Shown in pieces: positions 57,214-64,000 of a stretch of 64,000 bases of DNA. The stretch's first letter is position 1. Each line of letters begins with the position of its first letter. The stretch covers positions 434,001 through 498,000 of the forward strand of contig NZ_PKLZ01000001.1 in NCBI RefSeq assembly GCF_002868715.1. Reading direction: 5' to 3'. The translations under genes and the position numbers were made by a program. The notes under the pieces were generated by a model. It saw only the letters and a program-made list of their open reading frames with translations, made no database searches and was not told the DNA's origin. The stretch comes from Kineobactrum sediminis. GTDB taxonomy: Bacteria > Pseudomonadota > Gammaproteobacteria > Pseudomonadales > Halieaceae.

Positions 57214-58893
57214 ATGCAGACCAGTTCGGAAGCACGTATCAAGGCCATGACCAGCGCCGGTTTCTGGGGCGATGAAACCCTGCACGGCATTCTTGCCGCC
57301 CGGGCAGGTGACCACCCGGACCGCACTGCCCTGGTGGACCAGCCCAACAAACAGGAACTGACCGGCCTACCCTGCCGCCGCATCAGTTTTCGCGAGCTGG
57401 ATTCGCTCAGCGACGCGCTGGCGGCACAATTACTGGCCCGGGGACTGCAGCACGGCGACCGGCTGCTGGTGCAATTACCCAATATCAGCGAGCTGGCTTT
57501 GTGCTATTACGCCTGCAGCAAGCTGGGAGTCGTGATATCGCCGCTGGCGGTGCAATACGGCAGCCACGAAATTGCCCGTTTCGCAGCGACCCTGCAGCCG
57601 GCGGCAATGATCACGCTCGACGATTTCCGGGGCCAGGCACTCGCTGCCCAGGCGCGCCAGGTACTACCCGACACCCCGGTCTGGTCTCCAGGTGCCGATT
57701 TGTATTTTGACCAGTCCGCAGACCGTGGACCGGCCGAGGTACTGGCCCGCTACCGCGAGCAGAATCCCGGGGACGCCAATGACATTCTCACTGTTGTCTG
57801 GACCTCCGGCACCACCGGCACCCCCAAAGGTGTACCGCGCTCCCATAACATGTGGCGGGCGATGGCCCGCAACACCATGGCGGCCGGTAACTACCAGCCC
57901 GGCGAAACCCTGCTGGTGCCGTTTCCCCTGGTTAACATGGCGGCCCTGGGCGGCTTTTTGTTCCCCTCGGTCATCAACGCCTGCAAACTGGTGCTGCACC
58001 AGCCGATGGACCCGCCCATGTTTTTGCGCCAGATCCAGGAAGAGCAGGTCAACTTCACCATTGCCCCACCGGCCCTGCTCAACAAACTGGCCCAGCAGCC
58101 GGCCCTGTGGCAGCAGTGTGATTTCAGCAGTGTGCGCGCGTTCGGCTCCGGCTCGGTACCCCTGTCGCCAGCAATGATTGAGGTGATCGAAGGGGAGTAC
58201 GGCAAGCCCATCATCAATTTTTACGGCTCCAACGAGGGCATCAGCCTGTTCTCCACCCCCGAAACGGCCGCCAGCGCCGAGTATCGTGCCCGCATGTTCC
58301 CCCGCTTTGGCGCACCCGATATGCCCTGGACCGGACACTCTCATGCCTCCATTACCACTCGGGTCATTGACCCCGAGTCGGGCGTGGAGATCACCCGGGC
58401 CGGCATTCCGGGGGAACTCTGTATTGCTGGCCCGGCTGTATTCGATGGCTACCTGGATCATGATGGCGCCGGTGTTTTTACTGACGACGGCCTGTTTCGC
58501 ACTGGTGACCTGGTGGAAATCTGCGGCGAACCCGCCCACTACTACCGCATCGTTGGCCGCTGCAAGGACATCATCAATCGCGGCGGCATGAAAATATCCC
58601 CGGCGGAACTGGATATTCTGCTGGAGGGCTTTCCGGGACTGGCCGAGGCGGCAGTGTGTGCCTACCCTGACCCACAGCTTGAAGAAAAAATATGCGCCTG
58701 CATTGTCCCCGCGGAAGACACAATCGCGCCGGAACTCGGCGCGCTTTGCGCCTGGCTGGAGGATAAGGGCATAGCGAAATTCAAGCTCCCGGAGCGACTG
58801 GAGGTGTTTGCCGCACTGCCGCGTAATCCGGTGGGTAAAGTAGTGCGCAGCGAGCTTGCGCAACAGGTCCTGCAACGAGGAATATCAACATGA
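57214..58893 (+). CDS. AMP-forming acyl-CoA synthetase/ligase
   Basis: 559-aa ANL-superfamily ligase. P-loop TSGTTGTPKG near residue 202, A5-type 'YGSNEG' near 332, hinge 'GRCKDIINRGG' near 455 and the catalytic Lys in NPVGKVVRSEL near 545. The shape is closest to ligases for cyclic or aromatic acids (cyclohexanecarboxylate or dihydroxybenzoate type), judged from recall. ATG 57214 has GGAG upstream; the longer frame to 57184 overlaps the preceding gene. It activates a carboxylate for the two thiolases that follow, the first overlapping as ATGA. Confidence 0.88.
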   Translation: MQTSSEARIKAMTSAGFWGDETLHGILAARAGDHPDRTALVDQPNKQELTGLPCRRISFRELDSLSDALAAQLLARGLQHGDRLLVQLPNISELALCYYACSKLGVVISPLAVQYGSHEIARFAATLQPAAMITLDDFRGQALAAQARQVLPDTPVWSPGADLYFDQSADRGPAEVLARYREQNPGDANDILTVVWTSGTTGTPKGVPRSHNMWRAMARNTMAAGNYQPGETLLVPFPLVNMAALGGFLFPSVINACKLVLHQPMDPPMFLRQIQEEQVNFTIAPPALLNKLAQQPALWQQCDFSSVRAFGSGSVPLSPAMIEVIEGEYGKPIINFYGSNEGISLFSTPETAASAEYRARMFPRFGAPDMPWTGHSHASITTRVIDPESGVEITRAGIPGELCIAGPAVFDGYLDHDGAGVFTDDGLFRTGDLVEICGEPAHYYRIVGRCKDIINRGGMKISPAELDILLEGFPGLAEAAVCAYPDPQLEEKICACIVPAEDTIAPELGALCAWLEDKGIAKFKLPERLEVFAALPRNPVGKVVRSELAQQVLQRGIST

Positions 58894-60122
58894 GCCAGGT
58901 GTACATATTGGGCGGCGCCCAAACCGACTTTGCCCGCAACTGGTCGCGGGAAGGACTGGAAATTTATGACCTGTTCGCCGCGGCACTGGCCGATGCCATT
59001 ACCGACGCCGATATTGATCCGGGGCAAATCGAGGTGGGACACGTGGGTAACTTTGCCGGTGAACTGTTTACCGGCCAGGGCCTGATCAACGGCTTTTTCG
59101 GCCAGGTTTACCCGGAGCTGGCAGCGATCCCCACCTCCCGCCACGAGGCCGCCTGCGCCTCGGGCTCCATCGCCATGCTCAGCGCCATGCGCGACATTGA
59201 AGCCGGGCATTACGATGTGGCCGGCGTGCTGGGCCTGGAGTTAATGCGCAATGTCAACGGCAAAACCGGGGCGGAGTATCTGGGTGCGGCCGCCTGGCAG
59301 GGGCACGAGGCCACCGACTGCGTCTACCCCTGGCCGCACATGTTTGACCGCATCACCCGGGAATATGAGCAGCGCCATGGGATCAGCAGTGAGCACCTGG
59401 CGCGTATCGCCGAGATCAATTTCGGCAATGCCAAGGCCAACCCCAGGGCCCAGACCCGCGAGTGGCAATTCCCGCCCGGGTGCTTTACCCAGGATGACAA
59501 CCTGAACCCGGTGATTGAAGGCCTGGTGCGCAAAATGGATTGCGGGCAGATAACCGATGGTGCCGCCTGCCTCATCCTCGGTAGTGAAAAGGCCGCCTGG
59601 CAATATGCTGTTCGCACCGGGAAAAGACTGGCGGATATTCCCCGCATCAAGGGCTGGGGACACCGCTCTGCCCCCATCCTGCTGGAGCGCAAACTGCAGC
59701 TCAGCGCCGGCCAGCCGCTGCTGTTTCCGCATGTGCAGATGATGATGCAGGACGCCCTGCAGCGCGGCGGTTTCAACCATATCAGTGACCTGGATGGCCT
59801 GGAAACCCACGACTGTTTTTCGGTCACCGAATACATGGCCATAGACCACAGTGGCCTTACCGCGCCAGGAGAGAGCTGGAAAGCCGTGGAAGAGGGCCGC
59901 ATTACCCGCGATGGTGATTTCCCCATCAATCCCAGCGGGGGCCTCATCGGCCTGGGCCACCCGGTGGGCGCCACCGGGGTGCGTATGGCACTGGATTGTG
60001 CCCGCCAGGTGACCGGTCGAGCCGGCGCCTGCCAGCTGCCCGGGGCCGAAAACATGGCGACGTTTAACCTCGGTGGCAGTGCCACCACCTGTGTCAGTCT
60101 TATTGTTGGAGTTGGTTCATGA
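58890..60122 (+). CDS. SCP2/SCPx-type thiolase-family protein
   Basis: 410-aa thiolase-fold enzyme. Nucleophile C89 in EAACASGS, H307 in the SCPx-type motif THDCFS, and H357 in GHPVGATG. The HDCF in place of the NEAF motif marks the SCP2 thiolase branch, used for branched-chain and sterol side-chain acyl-CoAs. No separate DUF35/OB-fold partner is seen beside it. It overlaps the ligase gene (ATGA) and the next thiolase gene by 4 bp, so ligase and both thiolases are coupled. Confidence 0.87.
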   Translation: MSQVYILGGAQTDFARNWSREGLEIYDLFAAALADAITDADIDPGQIEVGHVGNFAGELFTGQGLINGFFGQVYPELAAIPTSRHEAACASGSIAMLSAMRDIEAGHYDVAGVLGLELMRNVNGKTGAEYLGAAAWQGHEATDCVYPWPHMFDRITREYEQRHGISSEHLARIAEINFGNAKANPRAQTREWQFPPGCFTQDDNLNPVIEGLVRKMDCGQITDGAACLILGSEKAAWQYAVRTGKRLADIPRIKGWGHRSAPILLERKLQLSAGQPLLFPHVQMMMQDALQRGGFNHISDLDGLETHDCFSVTEYMAIDHSGLTAPGESWKAVEEGRITRDGDFPINPSGGLIGLGHPVGATGVRMALDCARQVTGRAGACQLPGAENMATFNLGGSATTCVSLIVGVGS

Positions 60123-61321
60123 AGTCCGCTTTTATTTATGACGCGTTGCGCAGTCCTCGCGGTCGGGCCAAAGAGGGCGCCAGCCTGAATTCGCTGACCC
60201 CGCAGGCATTGCTGCAGCAATTGTACAGCGCGCTTGTCGAGCGCAATCCGCTGGATCCCGCCCAGGTGGATGATGTGATCCTGGGTTGCGTGACCCAGCA
60301 GGGTGAACAGGCGGGCAATATCGCCAAGACCTCCACACTTTATGCCGGCTGGCCGGGTAGCGTACCCGGGCTCACCGTAAACCGTTACTGTTCATCCGGC
60401 ATTGACGCCATCGCCCTGGCCGCCCTGAAGGTGGGCGCGGGCCAGGCCGGGGTGACGGTCGCTGGAGGCATTGAGATGATGTCACGGGTGCCCATGCTGT
60501 CAGACCAGGCCCGGGTATTCATGGACCCCGCATTTGCCGCCCGCTGCAAGATGCTGATGATGGGCAATGGGGCCGACCTGATCGCCAGCCTGCACGGCAT
60601 TACCCGGGAGCAGGCCGATGCCGTGGCTCTTGCCAGCCAGCAACGCGCCGCACACGCCAGCGAGCAGGGCTGGTTCAGCTCCATTGTACCCATCACCCTG
60701 GAAGACGGTAGCCGGGTTGACCGGGATGAATGCATCCGCGCGGGCACGACTACAGAACAGCTGGCCGCAATGCCCCCGGCATTTGCCAAGGCAGGTGCTG
60801 CCGGCATTGACGCCTTCCAGCAGGCGGGCTACCCGCAGCTTGCGCACATTGACCATATCCACACCGCCGGCAACTCACCGGCGATGGCCGATGGCGCGGC
60901 ACTGGTACTGGTGGCGGACGAAGCCTGGGGCATCAGCAACGGCGTTAAACCCCGTGCCCGAATCACCGCGACCGCTACTGTAAATGCGGACCCGCTGCAG
61001 GTGCTCAGCGGCTGCATTGAAGCCACCCGTAAACTGCTCGCGGACCAGGGCCTCACCAGCACCGACATCGACCTGTTCGAAATTCACGAGGCCTTTGCCG
61101 CGATCAGCGTGGTCGCCATGCAGGCACTGGGAATTGACGATAACAAACTCAATGTGAATGGCGGGGTCATCGCCCTGGGCCACCCCATGGGTGCTACCGG
61201 CGCGATAATGGCCGGCACCCTGCTGGATGAACTCGAGCGCCGGGACCTGCAGTGGGGCGTGGTCTCCGCGGCTGGCGCCGCGGGCACCGGCAGTGCCTTG
61301 TTGCTGGAGCGGCTGGGCTAG
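60119..61321 (+). CDS. acetyl-CoA acyltransferase-like thiolase lacking the C-terminal Cys
   Basis: 400-aa thiolase II-type protein. The nucleophile Cys is in NRYCSSGID near residue 90, 'EIHEAFA' near 320 has the His variant of the NEAF motif, and GHPMGATGAI is near 352. The C-terminal CxG motif that carries the general-acid/base Cys is replaced: the segment reads VSAAGAAGTGSA with no Cys. The enzyme may use altered chemistry, favour hydrolysis or another condensation, or be inactive. It is the last gene of the coupled run and converges with phoX. Confidence 0.85.
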   Translation: MKSAFIYDALRSPRGRAKEGASLNSLTPQALLQQLYSALVERNPLDPAQVDDVILGCVTQQGEQAGNIAKTSTLYAGWPGSVPGLTVNRYCSSGIDAIALAALKVGAGQAGVTVAGGIEMMSRVPMLSDQARVFMDPAFAARCKMLMMGNGADLIASLHGITREQADAVALASQQRAAHASEQGWFSSIVPITLEDGSRVDRDECIRAGTTTEQLAAMPPAFAKAGAAGIDAFQQAGYPQLAHIDHIHTAGNSPAMADGAALVLVADEAWGISNGVKPRARITATATVNADPLQVLSGCIEATRKLLADQGLTSTDIDLFEIHEAFAAISVVAMQALGIDDNKLNVNGGVIALGHPMGATGAIMAGTLLDELERRDLQWGVVSAAGAAGTGSALLLERLG

Positions 61322-61347
61322 CAGGCTATGGTGTAAGCAGGCTATGG
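61320..61347. repeat. 12-bp direct repeat after the second thiolase gene
   Basis: AGCAGGCTATGG occurs at 61320-61331 and 61336-61347 (16-bp period), starting in the thiolase stop codon. Looks like a small local duplication. Confidence 0.6.
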
Positions 61348-61356
61348 CGTCGCGCT

Positions 61357-61373
61357 GGCGCCAATCAGGCGCC
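61357..61373. repeat. hairpin at the thiolase/phoX convergent junction
   Basis: GGCGCC-AATCA-GGCGCC covering the phoX stop codon. Compact GC stem without a T-run; possible bidirectional 3'-end stem. Confidence 0.4.
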
Positions 61374-63401
61374 GATCTTGCCGCCATCAATACGAGTGAT
61401 CACCACCGTGGCCGAGCGCGGCACTGCGCTACCGCCCTGGGGCCAATGACTATCCAGCTTGCCTCGGGCGAAATCTTTCGCCGTCGTGCTACCACCCGGG
61501 TGCTGGATATTGATGAATATCGTGGTCTGGTCCGGTGTGGTGACACAACCGGTAATCTCCGCGCCCGCGGGGCCGGTAAAAAAGCGCCGGACTTCGCCGC
61601 TATCGGGATCCGCCGCCAGCATCATGTTATTGCCCATTGGCTGGTAGGGCCCCTGGTTCAGTTCCAGGTCAGAGATATCGGTTTGTATCCACAAGCGCCG
61701 GTCCGCATCAAACCAGAGGCCGTCGGGATTGGACAGCAGGTTGGCATCGGTCAGTGCCCTGCCCTGAAGATCCCTCCCGGTCTCGGTATCCCCGCCCAGT
61801 AAAAACAGCTCCCAGGTAAAACCCATGGCCGCGTGGTCATCCCCTGCTTCGCGCCAGCGCACGATCTGGCCCGCGTGGTTACCGGCCCGGGGGTTGGGTC
61901 CACCGGCCTGCTGCTCGGTGCGCCGGGTATTCTTGGTGAGGGTGAAATATACATGGCCGGTGCCGGGATCTATCGCGCCCCACTCCGGGCGATCCATCGG
62001 CGTGGCGCCAGCCACGTCGGCCGCGCCACGTGTATTCAGCAGGATATCGGCAAGGGTGGCAAAACCCTTGTCTGCGGTCAGGCCGTTCACCCCCGGAGCC
62101 AGTGCCCGCCACTCGCCAGTGCCATCCTCGTTGAAGCGTGCGGCGTACAGGGTACCGTCATCCAGCAGTGAGCCGTCTGCGCTTGCCGGGTGATAGGGCC
62201 GGGTGGAGACAAACTTGTAAATATATTCGAACACGGAGTCATCGCCGCTATACAGGACCACCGGCTTGCCTTCCTGCGCGGGGGCAAACACCACGCCCTC
62301 GTGGGCAAAGCGGCCCAGGTGGGTGCGCTTGACCGGTACGCTTGCGGGATTGAACGGATCCAGCTCAACCACCCAGCCAAAGCCGTGGGGCTCGTTGCGG
62401 TAATCCTGGTGTGGGCTGTTCGCGCGGGGCGTAGCGTCGAAACGGGCATAGATATCCGCCTCCGTACCGGCATTGGCAGCAGCCAGGTGCCAGCGCCAGG
62501 CATTCATCGGGCCTACCCCATAACGGGACAGGCTGGCGGGGACGTCGCTGCCCTCGTGCACAAAATAATAGCGCCAGTTTTCCTCACAGGCCAGGTAGGT
62601 GCCCCAGGGCGTAACCCCGTGGGAACAATTATTGAGGGTGCCGCGACCAAGAGTGCCTTCCGGGCTGAAACGGGTCTGCAGGCGAGGGTCGCCGCGCAAA
62701 GGGCCGCTGAATGCCATCGGCGTCAGCCCGGTGATCCGCCGGTTAAGCGCGTCGCGCACCAGTTCCCAGTGGCCATTTTCACCCCGGCGAATGCGCACGA
62801 CACTAACGCCGTGGGCATTCATTTCCTTCAATACCTGGCCGGGATCACGACTGCCATCGACCTTTAGCGGCACATCGTAACTGGCCAGCGCAACACCGGC
62901 AGCGGCAGCGTGCATCAGCCGGGGCTCGGCATACTCGTGGTTGAGCACCAGCAAACCCTCACTGGAGCTGCCTGCAAGCGGGAAAAAATGCATACCGTCG
63001 TGATGGGAGCCCATTTGCGTGGCCTGGTCGGCACCGCTGTTATGCTGGCCAAAGGCCGGATAGTCACCGCTGATCGGCTCACCCCAGGGCAACAGCACCT
63101 GTACCCGGTAACCTTCCGGCACCACGGCGGTATCGGCGCGGCTCACCGGAACCGGCTCAAAGCCCAGCAAGTTACTTTTCCGTGGACCCGGCACCCGCGC
63201 ACCCGCCAGGGCCATACCCGACAGGCCGGCCCCGAACAGGCTGGCCACCGCCAGCCCGATACCACCACGCAGAATGTCGCGCCGCGGGTAGCGGGCGGCG
63301 ATCACCGCCTGGAAATCGGGCTGGGACACGGGCGCGCGCCGTGGTTCTTCGTTCGCGGCAAATGAAGGGTCGGCGATACCGGGGATAATACGATCGTTCA
63401 T
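61365..63401 (-). CDS. phoX: PhoX-family (DUF839) Tat-exported phosphatase
   Basis: 678 aa. N-terminal Tat signal with the twin arginines in YPRRDILRGG (R40-R41) followed by a hydrophobic stretch and an 'ALAGA' cleavage region. A large beta-propeller follows with PhoX segments such as 'LLVLNHEYAEPRL' and 'NNCSHGVTPWGTYLACEEN'. PhoX enzymes are Ca/Fe-dependent alkaline phosphatases that release phosphate from organic esters in the periplasm, common in marine bacteria. The M at 63401 is preferred over 63437 but support is modest. No Pho box is evident in the 186-bp divergent gap to rep. Confidence 0.85.
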   Translation of the reverse strand: MNDRIIPGIADPSFAANEEPRRAPVSQPDFQAVIAARYPRRDILRGGIGLAVASLFGAGLSGMALAGARVPGPRKSNLLGFEPVPVSRADTAVVPEGYRVQVLLPWGEPISGDYPAFGQHNSGADQATQMGSHHDGMHFFPLAGSSSEGLLVLNHEYAEPRLMHAAAAGVALASYDVPLKVDGSRDPGQVLKEMNAHGVSVVRIRRGENGHWELVRDALNRRITGLTPMAFSGPLRGDPRLQTRFSPEGTLGRGTLNNCSHGVTPWGTYLACEENWRYYFVHEGSDVPASLSRYGVGPMNAWRWHLAAANAGTEADIYARFDATPRANSPHQDYRNEPHGFGWVVELDPFNPASVPVKRTHLGRFAHEGVVFAPAQEGKPVVLYSGDDSVFEYIYKFVSTRPYHPASADGSLLDDGTLYAARFNEDGTGEWRALAPGVNGLTADKGFATLADILLNTRGAADVAGATPMDRPEWGAIDPGTGHVYFTLTKNTRRTEQQAGGPNPRAGNHAGQIVRWREAGDDHAAMGFTWELFLLGGDTETGRDLQGRALTDANLLSNPDGLWFDADRRLWIQTDISDLELNQGPYQPMGNNMMLAADPDSGEVRRFFTGPAGAEITGCVTTPDQTTIFINIQHPGGSTTAKDFARGKLDSHWPQGGSAVPRSATVVITRIDGGKIGA

Positions 63402-63587
63402 GTGGAGGCCTGCATCGGTCTTCTGGTTCCCGGCCATTATAAGGATTCCAGGAATGGAGTGCGGAGTCTAATCACTGAAGATGACATTATTAATCGTCGC
63501 CCGGCACGAGTTCCTGCTGAGACGCCTGCGCCCCAGGGCCGGTTCCTGTTACACTTGCCGACCATTTCCAGCGCCAGATCAACTTCC

Positions 63588-64000
63588 GTGACCCAACTCA
63601 ATCCACGCCAGCGCGAGGCTGTGCGCTATATCGACGGCCCCATGCTGGTACTGGCCGGTGCCGGCAGCGGCAAGACCAGCGTAATCACCCGGAAAATCGC
63701 CTATCTGGTGGAACAGTGCGGCATCAAGCCGAAGCATATTGCCGCTGTCACCTTTACCAACAAGGCTGCCCGGGAAATGAAGGAGCGGGTGGGCAAACTG
63801 CTCGGCAGTCGCGCCATGGAAGGACTCACGGTAAGCACCTTTCACCAGCTGGGCCTGAAGATCATTCGTGCCGAGAGCAAGACCCTGGGCATGAAAAGAG
63901 GATTTTCCATTTTTGATGGCGAGGACACCCGCAACCTGATCAAGGCCCTGCTGATCCAGGAACACGGCGCCGAGGGCGACCAGGCGCCGCTGATCCAGCA
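63588..64000 (+). CDS. rep: ATP-dependent DNA helicase Rep (5' part, cut by window end)
   Basis: First 137 codons of a UvrD/Rep superfamily-1 helicase. Q-motif 'LNPRQREAV', Walker A AGAGSGKT (23-30), motif Ia 'AAVTFTNKAAREMKERVG' and motif Ib 'GLTVSTFHQLGL'. The N-terminus matches E. coli Rep better than UvrD. The GTG at 63588 is the likely start. The rest lies outside the window. It marks the right edge of the accessory block. Confidence 0.9.
   Translation, partial: MTQLNPRQREAVRYIDGPMLVLAGAGSGKTSVITRKIAYLVEQCGIKPKHIAAVTFTNKAAREMKERVGKLLGSRAMEGLTVSTFHQLGLKIIRAESKTLGMKRGFSIFDGEDTRNLIKALLIQEHGAEGDQAPLIQ

Noticed and set aside
57664-58875. 403-codon open frame antisense to the acyl-CoA ligase
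   Set aside because: Mirror of a well-conserved ligase; His/Gly/Ala-rich composition typical of shadow frames.

Overview
This window is GC-rich, densely coded DNA from a free-living, probably marine gammaproteobacterium. Three things point there. The order algZ-algR-hemC-hemD-hemX-hemY with argH divergent is the Pseudomonas-type arrangement. The run lptM-lysA-dapF-DUF484-xerC-HAD is a gammaproteobacterial chromosomal block. The AmtB looks like the marine ammonium-transporter subtype. A Cellvibrionales/Halieaceae-like origin is my best guess, but it is an inference from gene content. I see no tRNA, rRNA, insertion sequence, prophage or CRISPR array.

Layout. 0-3.7 kb: moaA followed by a MoxR/CoxD-like AAA+ ATPase, a CoxE-like VWA protein and a small zinc-ribbon membrane protein, possibly a molybdoenzyme-linked maturation set. 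3.7-12.1 kb, mostly minus strand: pilU, an RND permease and adaptor pair without its own outer-membrane channel, an APH-fold kinase gene broken by a one-base frameshift, and an Omp85-like barrel. 12.2-24.5 kb: thiol and housekeeping genes gshA, dsbB, rsd/algQ, a lipoprotein FKBP, a TIGR02444-type protein, yheS, a GIY-YIG protein, trxA, rho and ubiD, then hemY and hemX. 24.5-35.6 kb: hemD, hemC, algR, algZ, argH, a DUF3187-like barrel, then lptM to the HAD phosphatase.

35.6-38.8 kb is a nitrogen-response locus: a TorF-like porin, glnK and amtB, then a terminator and a second PII gene. A well-spaced sigma-54 promoter lies upstream of the porin, with two NtrC-like dyads about 90-140 bp further upstream. 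ubiK and comM follow on the plus strand.

40.6-63.4 kb looks like an accessory block between comM and rep: paaN, a complete RND/adaptor/TolC efflux operon, a double-HxlR regulator, an adenylate cyclase fused to an FHA domain, a TonB-dependent receptor and a carotenoid-oxygenase-family enzyme. Divergent from the oxygenase runs a tight gene train: SDR, DUF1295 membrane reductase, nitronate-monooxygenase-like flavoprotein, acyl-CoA ligase and two thiolases. The divergent control region holds a perfect 10-bp inverted repeat lying on the predicted -35 of the oxygenase promoter. The set reads as uptake, oxidative cleavage and CoA-dependent chain shortening of a hydrophobic substrate (apocarotenoid, other terpenoid or stilbenoid). 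It is the best candidate here for an undescribed pathway. A Tat-exported PhoX-like phosphatase and the 5' part of rep close the window.
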